DNA of 14,380 nt, taken from the NCBI GenBank assembly GCA_027371665.1, contig DAHXMP010000030.1, forward strand, positions 1 through 14,380, in the 5' to 3' direction. The position numbers were made by a program, and so were the translations under genes. Positions 1 to 6,955 of the stretch are shown piece after piece. Numbering within the stretch: position 1 is the first letter of the stretch; each line of letters opens with the position of its first letter. The notes under the pieces were generated by a model. It had not been told where the DNA came from, did no database searches, and was given only the letters and a program-made list of their open reading frames with translations. This DNA comes from Bacteroidota bacterium. GTDB lineage: Bacteria; Bacteroidota; Ignavibacteria; Kapaibacteriales; UBA2268.

Positions 1-2550
1 ATCTGACACTATAGCATCGAGGAGAAGGTTTAACGATAATTTTTTATTTTCTGCCATGCTTTGCATAACCTCGCTCCTGACTATATAACAATCGTCGAAA
101 AATGCAGGGTGTGCCAGGTCTAATACATCATCAGGCAACAAAGCACCTATTGCTTTTGCTGCCGCTGCCCTTACATAAGGATTATTGTCGCTGAATAAAT
201 CGGAAATTGACTTGGCATAATCTATATTGCCGGATTTCCCAAGCGAATTTATTGCATTACATCTTATTTCCCATGCTTTATTATTCAGCAATTTCAATAA
301 TTGCGGATATGTTTCAGGAAGCCTTCTGATACTTGTAATTCCGGTGCATATTTTTAATGTGTTGTAATTTTCGGATTTCAGCGAATCCGCAATCAAGTCT
401 TTAATTGATTCCGAGCCTTTGTCCAGCATTTCAATCAGCATTCTTTTCAATATGTTTCTTTCATATACTGAACCGGACGACATCCTGTCAGCCAAAAATA
501 ATGCGGCTGACGGAAATGAAGCCAGCTTTGCCGTCAGTATATCATTCATTTTTTGATATTCAGGATTAAGGCTCAATGCCATATTATATAACTCAGATAT
601 TGTGTTTGGCAGGCTGATATAAGCGGTATCTTTCTTACTCACGGTTGTTCCGCCGTTAATGAACCTGGCTTCGATATTAATTCTATTTATATCAAATTCA
701 ACCGAGAAATGATTATTCTTCTTTTCTGCAGAAAGACAGCTATCTGTGCTTACGATAAGATGTGTATCCCTTACAAAAAGCGAAAATGGCTTTTTGTAAT
801 CATGAATATCAAAATATTTAAGGCTGTCGGAATTGCACCCAGTCATGAATTTATCATTTCCTCCCCCGTCTATCAATAATGCAACAGGATAGGAAAAAAC
901 CGGATCGGCTTTTCGTGTGAGATTATTTATAATAAAATTATCGTTGCCACCCTCATCGAGCAGGCAGGAGATTCCGTTTCCCGACGCGAAAGCCTGTGAC
1001 ATACCGGATGAACTGTACACATCATTCCCGGACAAATCGAAAAGCATCCCTGCGCCTCCATCAAACGAACATGCCTGTGAAAATTCTCCCGAACTATAGC
1101 TGTCATCTCCCGATAAATCGCATAAGGCACCTAATCCTTTATAATATCCGAATCCCTGCGACAGCATACCTGCACTGTATTCATCATTTCCGTTTCCGTC
1201 AACAAGCAAGCCAATGCCTCCTGAAGCATAAGGTTCAAATCCAAAAGACACACCCTGTGCAAATGAAATAGTATTTACAGAATCCGGCAATGACCTGTAA
1301 TTGTCGTTGCCAGACAAATCCGCAAGTGCTCCGAAACCCCTCGCAAGAGCCATACCCTGCCCCATCTCATCAACCGTGTAATAATCATCTCCGCCGTTAT
1401 CCAACAGGAGACCGATACCGAATTCCGAGGCTCCTTCAGAAAAATATTTCCCTTTATATATGTCACTGCCGCCTAAATCGTTCAGGATTCCCACTCCAAA
1501 ACAAGCACTACCGATTGAATAGTTGCCTGCATTATATCTGTCATTCCCTTCGGCATCGAGAAGAATATTTATACCGAAAGCGGCTGCTCCGAGAGAATAA
1601 TCACCTCCGGTATAAATGTCGTTGCCTTCATAATCAACTATGAAACGAACCGGATGGCTAAGTGCTTCTTCTTTTGTCTGATTTGAAAGCTCGTATTTAT
1701 CGCTTCCTCCGACATCAATAATAACCGTAAAATCTCCTTTATAATTGTCGTCTCCAGGTCCGCCCAGTGCCATTCTACCATATGGAGTATTTATTATTGT
1801 TGTCTTTATCGAATTTCTTAGAATATCGCTATTCTTAATGGTTCTGTGCAGATACTCCAAAAGAGACTTGTACAATGCAATTCCCAGGTTATACATGTCC
1901 GAACGCGCAATTCCCTGTGAAAACTCATAAAATCCCTTCTCTGCCATATATTGAGAATCGGGGGGCAGAGTATATAGTTTATTATCAGGTTTAAGAATCC
2001 CCAAAGCAATATCATCATACCACTCAGCAAGGAAATTAAAAACAGCTCCGCGTTTGTGTAAAAAATCTTCCTTGAGCAAACGGTTAATCTGGATAAGCGG
2101 TGACACGTACAGCCTGAATAGCTGTCCGCCGACTACACCAAAAGCCGAATCTGTATTTATTTTAAGTTCTGCATTTATTTCCTTTGCCGAGAGTACATTG
2201 TCGAAATAATAAGGCCTGTACTCCTTGAAATTCATCATTCTGAATACCTGTGTAAAATAACTTCCGATACTGTCTTCTTTCATGTTAAGCAATTTTTGTG
2301 TGTGGTACTTTAGCAAATCGAATGTATATAAGGGTTTTTTATAAATTGAATCGGAGAATTTTAGGCTATGATAATCGAAGTTATTTGAAGGTTTCGGAAG
2401 CCATAAATCGTTAATGTGCATCCCCTGCCGGTTAAGGCTGTTCTTAATCAGGCTGTAAACTCTATCATCCGGCAGATTTTGTGAATTGGTAATAAAACAG
2501 GCAGACAGAAAAGCCAGCAGGCTGATAAATGTCTTAGCGAATCTGTCCAT
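1..2550 (-). CDS. Exported G-N-D-x-Y repeat protein with C-terminal HEAT-like helices (3' end outside window)
   Basis: An open frame runs without a stop for 850 codons from ATG at 2550 to the window edge, so the C-terminus is missing. The codon before the ATG is TAG, and GAGGAC lies 11 bases upstream, which fixes the start. Residues 1-24 look like a signal peptide (MDRFAKTFISLLAFLSACF). Residues ~25-255 are a mixed region without a recognised domain. Residues ~260-570 carry about twelve repeats, mostly 26-28 residues apart, built on G-[NSD]-D-x-[YF], often followed by S-Q-G and a hydrophobic G-x-G-x-L-x-D strand. Examples are EGNDIYTG, SGNDVYSS and GGNDKFMT. This resembles calcium-binding RTX-type or beta-solenoid turns, but the spacing is much longer than the nine-residue RTX unit. 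From ~690 on, leucine- and alanine-rich helical pairs such as NNKAWEIRCNAINSLGKSG look like HEAT repeats. Exported location and a binding or scaffold role are inferences; I do not recognise the family by name. Confidence 0.85.
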   Translation of the reverse strand, partial: MDRFAKTFISLLAFLSACFITNSQNLPDDRVYSLIKNSLNRQGMHINDLWLPKPSNNFDYHSLKFSDSIYKKPLYTFDLLKYHTQKLLNMKEDSIGSYFTQVFRMMNFKEYRPYYFDNVLSAKEINAELKINTDSAFGVVGGQLFRLYVSPLIQINRLLKEDFLHKRGAVFNFLAEWYDDIALGILKPDNKLYTLPPDSQYMAEKGFYEFSQGIARSDMYNLGIALYKSLLEYLHRTIKNSDILRNSIKTTIINTPYGRMALGGPGDDNYKGDFTVIIDVGGSDKYELSNQTKEEALSHPVRFIVDYEGNDIYTGGDYSLGAAAFGINILLDAEGNDRYNAGNYSIGSACFGVGILNDLGGSDIYKGKYFSEGASEFGIGLLLDNGGDDYYTVDEMGQGMALARGFGALADLSGNDNYRSLPDSVNTISFAQGVSFGFEPYASGGIGLLVDGNGNDEYSAGMLSQGFGYYKGLGALCDLSGDDSYSSGEFSQACSFDGGAGMLFDLSGNDVYSSSGMSQAFASGNGISCLLDEGGNDNFIINNLTRKADPVFSYPVALLIDGGGNDKFMTGCNSDSLKYFDIHDYKKPFSLFVRDTHLIVSTDSCLSAEKKNNHFSVEFDINRINIEARFINGGTTVSKKDTAYISLPNTISELYNMALSLNPEYQKMNDILTAKLASFPSAALFLADRMSSGSVYERNILKRMLIEMLDKGSESIKDLIADSLKSENYNTLKICTGITSIRRLPETYPQLLKLLNNKAWEIRCNAINSLGKSGNIDYAKSISDLFSDNNPYVRAAAAKAIGALLPDDVLDLAHPAFFDDCYIVRSEVMQSMAENKKLSLNLLLDAIVSD

Positions 2551-2864
2551 CTAATAGAATAGTCCTCATTATCATAAAATAATCAATATGGTTCCTGACA
2601 AAATTAACGAATTTGCTCCGATTGTAATAATGTTGTTATTTGACATACTTGTCATTCTTAGTGTTGCGTAGAATCTCCTTTTTTGTCATCCTGAGCGGAG
2701 TCGAAGGGTCGTAATTCGTAATTGACTTCAAAGGGGGGTCAGGGAGTTGTTTTTGCTTGTTTCTTTGGAATAGTCGAAATTTTACAAAATTTTGCCGGTT
2801 ATTTCTTGTGTTATTTTTATATTTACAGAATAAACGATTAAGAAACAAATTAAGAAAAGCAAAT
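2551..2864. other. Intergenic region with dispersed repeat elements
   Basis: This 314-base gap separates the divergent genes on either side. I see no credible gene in it. It holds two repeat-like units (separate entry) and then increasingly AT-rich DNA leading into the accessory patch. The promoters for both flanking genes should lie here, but none is clear enough to place. Confidence 0.5.
2649..2711 (+). repeat. Two tandem TGTCAT(T/C)CT-type intergenic repeat units
   Basis: The units start at 2650 (TGTCATTCTTAGTGTTGCGT) and 2685 (TGTCATCCTGAGCGGAGTCG). They share the pattern TGTCATyCTkAG followed by a GAA-rich or GAAGGG half. Elements of this kind are frequent between genes in Bacteroidota and Ignavibacteriota genomes (general knowledge). 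Only these two copies and a degenerate, oppositely oriented TGTCATTC at 4642-4649 are visible here, so repetitiveness genome-wide is inferred. Confidence 0.5.
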
Positions 2865-3086
2865 ATGGAACGGCCGTTGACCTCAAATCAAAAGAATAAT
2901 AATCAAACCAACGATGATGAGTTGCTTTTTGCAATCACAGTAGCGGACTTGCAATACGAAGCGATTGAAAAAATCGGCAGATGATTGACCGATGATGAAA
3001 TATACATTGCACAGAAAGGTTTGGAATCAGGAATCGGATTAAGTCTTTACATTGTTTATGAGACAATTTTTGATGAGATGATTTAA
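2865..3086 (+). pseudogene. Small LTDDEIY-type protein gene interrupted by an in-frame TGA
   Basis: The frame begins at ATG 2865 (MERPLTSNQKNNN), reaches TGA at 2982-2984 after 39 codons, then continues in the same frame for 33 codons to TAA at 3084-3086. The half after the TGA (LTDDEIYIAQKGLESGIG, ending YETIFDEMI) is coherent and acidic and looks like the natural C-terminus of one ~73-residue protein. That makes the TGA a nonsense mutation or readthrough point rather than a normal end. Only 5 bases separate its TAA from the methyltransferase relic start at 3092, as expected in an operon. Small acidic proteins of this look occur near DNA methylases in related bacteria, as far as I recall, but I cannot name the family or its function. 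A 39-residue product could still be made. Confidence 0.6.
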
Positions 3087-3091
3087 GAAAA

Positions 3092-3158
3092 ATGAAAGAA
3101 AATAAGACTCAAATATTATTAGGTGATTGTAAAAAGAATTGAAGAATTCAAAATATGA
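3092..3158 (+). pseudogene. Deletion scar of a DNA methyltransferase gene (first and last codons only)
   Basis: ATG 3092 opens MKENKTQILLGDC, which matches the typical beginning of beta-class type II DNA methyltransferases (hydrophobic stretch, L-x-G-D-C/S, then the first helix). The frame then hits TGA at 3140-3142. In another frame, 3129-3158 reads VKRIEEFKI and stop, a typical C-terminus of the same enzymes (the last helix usually reads like AKKRIEEF). That stop TGA at 3156-3158 overlaps the ATG of the endonuclease gene at 3155-3157, an ATGA coupling usual for methylase-endonuclease pairs. I infer that an internal deletion removed several hundred codons, including the catalytic D/N-P-P-Y motif, and shifted the frame. 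The product, if any, would be a 16-residue peptide with no activity. The remnant is short, so the identification rests on both ends plus the context. Confidence 0.6.
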
Positions 3159-3565
3159 GCTATGAAAGCCAAATGTTAGTAAAGTATTCAATGCCATCTC
3201 GAATTGAAGTTGAGCGTGCATTGCTACAATCATTATTGAAAAATGGTGGAACTGTTGAAGAATTTAACACTGGGCAAGAAATTGTAAATAATATAGCTGA
3301 CGTATTTGGACTTACTGAAGAACAACGTACAGCATTTTTGGAAACAACATACAGAAAAGAAAATCGTTTAAAAAAATCAAACTTATGGAATCGTTTATTG
3401 TTTCGAGCAGCAGATTCTTTAGCAAAAGATAAATTGCTTTCACGACCAACAGAAACAATTAAACTTACAAATCAAAAAGAATGGATGCTTACAGAAAAAG
3501 GATATGATAAAGCTTTAAAGCTTTCAAACATCTCTTTAAAAAGTAAGAATTTTCTACAAACTTAA
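3155..3565 (+). CDS. N-terminal fragment: Mrr_N-like winged-helix domain of the split endonuclease
   Basis: This 136-residue frame starts at the ATG that overlaps the methyltransferase relic stop. It contains an Mrr_N-like winged helix at about residues 13-125. The signs are an MPSRIEVERALLQSL helix, an LADVFG-like helix (ADVFGLTEEQRTAFLET), RLLFRAADSLAKDKLLSRP, and the characteristic closing W-x-L-T-E-x-G segment (EWMLTEKGYDKAL). In intact enzymes this domain binds DNA next to the nuclease domain. The fragment lacks any catalytic residues, so if translated it would at most bind DNA. It has no separate Shine-Dalgarno sequence and relied on coupling to the upstream gene, which is now gone, so expression may be poor. 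Confidence 0.65.
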   Translation: MSYESQMLVKYSMPSRIEVERALLQSLLKNGGTVEEFNTGQEIVNNIADVFGLTEEQRTAFLETTYRKENRLKKSNLWNRLLFRAADSLAKDKLLSRPTETIKLTNQKEWMLTEKGYDKALKLSNISLKSKNFLQT

Positions 3566-3649
3566 TCTTATGAAGTTCAAAAAATAGTTAATAAACTTAA
3601 AGATTCTAAAAGACCTGAAAATTATAATCCGTTTGATAAAAATAAAAAA

Positions 3650-4090
3650 GTGTCAAAACTAACAAAAGAATCTTTACTTCGAATAAGAGGGTTTCGTTTA
3701 GCTGTTATTGAAGCATATAATTGTAAATGTTCAATTTGTGGGTTGCAAATCAATTCCCCTAATACTTTAACTTGGGAAGTTGAAGCTGCGCATATAGTAC
3801 CACATCATTCTATGGGAAAGGATGATATATGGAATGGACTTGCCTTATGTCATCTACATCATTGGGCATTTGATGTTGGATGGTTTACATTGCAGGATAA
3901 CTTCAAAATTATTGTTTCAAATAAAATAAATTCATTACCTTCTGATTATGGTTTAATTGGTGATTATAATTTTCTACTATCCATGAATCAAAATACAAAT
4001 AGAATAATTTTACCTGATAAAGAGGAATATTATCCTCATCCAAATGCTATTAGATGGCATAGAGAAAATTTTTTATTATTGAATTTATAA
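3650..4090 (+). CDS. C-terminal fragment: HNH nuclease domain of the split endonuclease
   Basis: The frame can start at GTG 3650 and gives 146 residues. The HNH zinc-finger nuclease core is intact: C27-x-x-C30 (CSICG), the EAAHIVPHHS segment with H48, H52 and H53, the N62-G-L-A-L-C motif, and LHHWAFD with H70, H71 and D75. HNH domains cut DNA using one divalent metal. The domain is therefore catalytically complete on paper although cut off from its DNA-binding N-terminus. No Shine-Dalgarno precedes the GTG (only AAATAAAAAA), so translation by re-initiation is doubtful. The next gene follows 8 bases after the stop. It could alternatively be called an independent HNH endonuclease gene, but the shared frame with 3155-3565 argues for a broken single gene. 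Confidence 0.7.
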   Translation: MSKLTKESLLRIRGFRLAVIEAYNCKCSICGLQINSPNTLTWEVEAAHIVPHHSMGKDDIWNGLALCHLHHWAFDVGWFTLQDNFKIIVSNKINSLPSDYGLIGDYNFLLSMNQNTNRIILPDKEEYYPHPNAIRWHRENFLLLNL

Positions 4091-4098
4091 GTTAATTT

Positions 4099-4359
4099 AT
4101 GAAAAACACATTTGAATTAGGTTACAAGCTCAGGTATAGTGAAATAGAGGATTGGGGAAGCGAGTTGATAAAGGCCGATTCTATTAAACAAGCTCTTAAT
4201 ATTTTTGCTAAGTCCCGGAAAATTCTCACAAAAAAATTTAAAAGCTTTGAAGATTGGACATGGGAAGAAGGCATCTGGTTTGCCCGTTTCAAAAATATTA
4301 ATCAAGTAGAAGTAATAAAATGTCCTAACTGTGGAGGTACTGGTTCAATACATGTATAG
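4099..4359 (+). CDS. Small protein with C-terminal CPNCGGTG zinc-knuckle-like motif, function unknown
   Basis: This 86-residue protein starts at ATG 4099, 8 bases after the HNH fragment ends, on the same strand, so it was probably in the same operon. The N-terminus reads MKNTFELGYKLRYSEIEDW, followed by an A-L-x-x-F-A-K helix and a tryptophan-rich stretch (FEDWTWEEGIWFARF). It ends with CPNCGGTGSIHV, half of a DnaJ-type CxxCxGxG zinc knuckle. One half-knuckle could bind metal only as a dimer or with other ligands. I do not recognise a named family. Base composition is as AT-rich as the restriction relic, so it likely arrived with it. It could be an accessory protein of the restriction system or an unrelated cargo gene. 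Confidence 0.6.
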   Translation: MKNTFELGYKLRYSEIEDWGSELIKADSIKQALNIFAKSRKILTKKFKSFEDWTWEEGIWFARFKNINQVEVIKCPNCGGTGSIHV

Positions 4360-4675
4360 TTATTGACACCTACTTCTCCAAATTCAGAAAATAATTTTAT
4401 AACCGTTTTCCTGCCCTTACATTCACCTATTCTTATCTTTGTCCTGCTCGTTCTTTGTAAATCCAGGCGTCACTGAATTATCTCCCTTCCTCGAGGAAGA
4501 GCCGTGGTAAGTGTGAGAGTCTGCGAAATCTGCTTAATCAGGTAAATCACAATTCAGACTACCAGCGAAATATTAAAACTTTTGTCATTGAAAATTTATT
4601 GAAAATTTTGGTAATAGCCGATGGATTCCATATTAAATACGGAATGACATCACAGGGCTATATGATAAAATAGCA
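4360..4675. other. Gene-free right edge of the accessory patch
   Basis: I find no credible gene here. Visible structure: a perfect 14-base palindrome CTTCCTCGAGGAAG at 4486-4499; two adjacent copies of ATTGAAAATTT at 4587-4597 and 4598-4608; and an 8-bp hairpin with one mismatch at 4625-4645, whose right arm runs into GAATGACA, the inverse of the TGTCATTC found at 2650. Base composition returns to that of the host genes across this stretch. Confidence 0.5.
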
Positions 4676-4697
4676 GGGGCGGTTCACGTACTGCCCC
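4676..4697 (-). terminator. Hairpin terminator candidate for the TonB-dependent receptor gene
   Basis: On the minus strand GGGGCAGT (4697-4690) and ACCGCCCC (4683-4676) form an 8-position stem with one A-C mismatch around a 6-base loop. It starts 12 bases after the receptor stop codon and is followed by TGCTATTTTATC. The stem is GC-rich in an AT-rich setting. The T-run is interrupted, so this may be an inefficient intrinsic terminator or an mRNA 3'-end stabiliser. Confidence 0.55.
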
Positions 4698-4709
4698 CAC
4701 CCATGTCAA

Positions 4710-6812
4710 TCAAAACAAAATTCTCAAATCGAGGAAATACTCCCTGCCCGGTGCAGGCTGGTAGCAGTTCCCGTCAGGGTCAGGCTCCGTGAATCCCATA
4801 TAGATTACGTCTCCTATGTTCTTCACATAAAATGTCGCATTAAAGTGCATATTAAACAGCATGAAATTATATCCCAATCTCGCACTGAAAATATGATACC
4901 CGTCCTGGAACAGGTTCTGATGAGCCGAGTCCGCATAAATCGTCCACTTCGATTGCATCTCCATGTTGGCTCCGATTATTACATCCTTAACCGGCTCATA
5001 CTGGACATCAAGCGTAAGCTGATGCTCGGGCGAGTTCGGCACCCACACCCCGTTCAGGCTGTCCGGGGAATCATACCTGAAATGCGAGTAGGTGTATGCC
5101 GCCTGGCAGTACAAATCACTGACTGGTGTGTACGACACATAAGCTTCCAGTCCGTACCTCTTGCTCGAGCCGGCATTCCCGTAAAACACTTCCTGGTTGC
5201 CTCGTGCCGGGTATAGCTTGAATCGGAAGAAATCCTTATCCGTTGTCATGTAAAATCCCGTTACATCGTAGAACAGGTTATCCGAAACGAATCCCCTGAA
5301 ACCAAGTTCCTCGCCCACAGAAGTTGCAGGCTGTAAATCTTTATTGAATCCTCCGAAGGAAGCAGGATTACTCGCAAGCTCCTCGGTCGCAGGCGGCATG
5401 AATCCCTGCCCCCAGTCAGCATAAACAGTCAGACTGTTGCCTAAAGAATATGCCGCTCCAATCTTAGCCGTAACCTTATCGAAATTCGCATTCCCCGACA
5501 AAGACAGGCTGTCCCTAGCATGAAGCTTATCTATAAGCTCGTTCGTAATATTATCATATCTTACGCTCAGGGTGAAATCGAGATTATCACCTATATTCAG
5601 CTTGTCGAAAAGGAAAGCTCCTACATTGCCCTGGTTAATCACTTGGTTTGCGAGCATAACGGTATCTTCGAGGTTATCCTGGCTCATGCTCTCCTGTCGC
5701 GTCGTATCGGAAAGGCTCCTGAACTTATTTTCGTTGATTGCCTGCCATTGAAAATCCGTTCCGACACTCAGGTGGTTTTTAATATCTCCGCTTCCAAAGT
5801 GCATGTTATATTGAATAGAACCTCCCGGTGCCGTAAACTCCCTGTACTGAGCCGCTTTATTGCTCGTTTCCTTGTACTTCCACCAACGGACAAAGCCGCT
5901 GAACTGCAGGTCATCGAAATCTGAAAATTTGATGCTCCCGACAATGCCGTTCGTAACACGGTTTGTTTTCTGGTATTCATTAAATGGACGGGCATCGGGG
6001 TTTGCCTGCTTTGGATTTTCAAGCAATTGGTCTAAACTTAATCCCTCTGCATTCTGATTGAAATAATCTGTAATAGACAGGATTTGAGTCAGCTTCAGTT
6101 TGTCGGATGCTGCCCAGTTTAGTTTCTCGCTGATATTATCTCCCCAGAAACCGCTGTGGTCACGCCAGCCGTTGCCTCCGATTCTAGAAGCCGAAATCCT
6201 GTAATTGACATTATCGGAACTGCCGTCAATCTGACCGAAAAGTTTGGAGAACCCGTTAGAACCTCCCGATAAATACAATTTCCCTCCGAATGGCTTGTCT
6301 CCCCCTTCCTCGGTTGTAATGTTCAGGACACCTGCGGCACCTCCGCCTCCATAAATCGAGGCTGATGGGCCTCGCATAATTTCTATTTTATCAACATTCT
6401 CCCAATCCACATCATATAAATCCGGTACAAAACCCGAAGGGTCATTGATTGTTATACCGTCTATCATCACTTTAATTCCACGTAATCCGCGTTCGGTAAG
6501 TATTCCCTGACCCCTGATAGACATGTGAATACGCGAACCGTTCGCCTGGTTATCAATACGTACACCGGGCACAAGCATTAAAGCTTCATCAACAGCAATT
6601 TTCCTGGCCATGTATGTATTTGACGACGGATACACAATTGAAGTTGCCGAAGTGCTCAGTTTAAGCGATTCAGGTATCCTGAAACCATAAACAACCACTC
6701 CTTCGAGCCTTTTAATTGACAGGCTGTCGTTTTGAACTTCACCTTTTGTTTCTTCGGCATTTGAAACATAAAAAATCAACAATAAAAATATTATAATATA
6801 TCTGATATTCAT
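4710..6812 (-). CDS. TonB-dependent outer-membrane receptor
   Basis: This 700-residue protein is full length for the family. ATG 6812 is preceded by AGAGGT about 6 bases upstream. A signal peptide covers residues ~1-19. A TonB-box-like segment (LEGVVVYGFRIPES) follows at ~35-50. The plug domain spans ~55-170, with AVDEALMLVPGVRID, the RGQG motif, VMIDGITINDPSG, and the hallmark VDKIEIMRGPSASIYGGG. The remaining ~530 residues are alternating aromatic and polar strands of a 22-stranded barrel, ending in the terminal aromatic residue (LRILF) used for outer-membrane insertion. It lacks the N-terminal carboxypeptidase-like domain of SusC proteins, so a siderophore, haem, metal-chelate or cobalamin type substrate is more likely than a glycan. 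It imports the ligand using TonB-ExbBD energy. The substrate is not evident. The 175-residue gene upstream on the same strand is probably a functional partner. Confidence 0.93.
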   Translation of the reverse strand: MNIRYIIIFLLLIFYVSNAEETKGEVQNDSLSIKRLEGVVVYGFRIPESLKLSTSATSIVYPSSNTYMARKIAVDEALMLVPGVRIDNQANGSRIHMSIRGQGILTERGLRGIKVMIDGITINDPSGFVPDLYDVDWENVDKIEIMRGPSASIYGGGGAAGVLNITTEEGGDKPFGGKLYLSGGSNGFSKLFGQIDGSSDNVNYRISASRIGGNGWRDHSGFWGDNISEKLNWAASDKLKLTQILSITDYFNQNAEGLSLDQLLENPKQANPDARPFNEYQKTNRVTNGIVGSIKFSDFDDLQFSGFVRWWKYKETSNKAAQYREFTAPGGSIQYNMHFGSGDIKNHLSVGTDFQWQAINENKFRSLSDTTRQESMSQDNLEDTVMLANQVINQGNVGAFLFDKLNIGDNLDFTLSVRYDNITNELIDKLHARDSLSLSGNANFDKVTAKIGAAYSLGNSLTVYADWGQGFMPPATEELASNPASFGGFNKDLQPATSVGEELGFRGFVSDNLFYDVTGFYMTTDKDFFRFKLYPARGNQEVFYGNAGSSKRYGLEAYVSYTPVSDLYCQAAYTYSHFRYDSPDSLNGVWVPNSPEHQLTLDVQYEPVKDVIIGANMEMQSKWTIYADSAHQNLFQDGYHIFSARLGYNFMLFNMHFNATFYVKNIGDVIYMGFTEPDPDGNCYQPAPGREYFLDLRILF

Positions 6813-6865
6813 ACTTTACCTCTTTAAATTTAAATATAATATTATCACAATTCCTAAAAACACAG

Positions 6866-6922
6866 GATTTTCTTTTTGCAAAAAAAATCTTATACACTGC
6901 CTAAAATATCCTTCCCGGCAGT
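6866..6922 (-). promoter_or_regulatory. Structured spacer between the 175-residue gene and the receptor gene
   Basis: The 143-base spacer contains, on the minus strand, ACTGCC (6922-6917) and GGCAGT (6901-6896), a perfect 6-bp stem around a 15-base loop. An eight-T run follows about 10 bases later. A 12-base perfect palindrome TTTTTGCAAAAA lies at 6873-6884. This could be a weak terminator or attenuator before the receptor gene, or an operator. A further inverted repeat, CATAATT/AATTATG at 6933-6947, sits directly after the upstream stop codon. No named regulator site is recognisable. Confidence 0.35.
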
Positions 6923-6955
6923 AAAATTTCATCATAATTTAATTATGGTTTGTTT

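Larger units (their letters stand above)
3155..4090 (+). pseudogene. Mrr_N-HNH type restriction endonuclease gene split by an in-frame TAA
   Basis: Two adjacent open frames, 3155-3565 and 3650-4090, are in the same reading frame. The 28 codons between them contain only the TAA at 3563-3565 and otherwise read sensibly (SYEVQKIVNKLKDSKRPENY). Read through, this is a 311-codon protein with an N-terminal Mrr_N winged helix and a C-terminal HNH nuclease, an arrangement known for type II endonucleases. A single nonsense mutation (for example CAA or GAA to TAA) explains the split. Together with the methyltransferase scar just upstream this is best read as a dead restriction-modification operon. Loss of the protective methylase would be tolerated only if the endonuclease was already inactive, so the nonsense mutation probably came first (inference). 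Confidence 0.75.

Noticed and set aside
996..1643. Plus-strand open frames of 91 and 117 codons in the left gene
   Set aside because: They lie opposite the repeated G-N-D-x-Y coding region and have no signal, domain or ribosome binding site. Repetitive GC-biased codons on the other strand explain the absence of stops.
2865..3565. Stop-codon reassignment or selenocysteine-type readthrough to explain the in-frame TGA and TAA
   Set aside because: Other genes here end normally at TGA (receptor) and TAA (MgtE_N/CBS, ATP-grasp). The two interrupted genes use different stops and no recoding hairpin is evident. Decay is simpler, especially beside the deleted methylase.
4495..4535. Possible group II intron domain V remnant (GAGCCGTGG...)
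   Set aside because: The first strand resembles domain V, but the required matching second strand (ACGGTTC type) and the GAAA-capped stem are missing, and no reverse transcriptase is nearby.
4845..5924. Plus-strand frames of 123 and 134 codons inside the receptor gene
   Set aside because: They are antisense shadows of a clear TonB-dependent receptor and have no recognisable domain.
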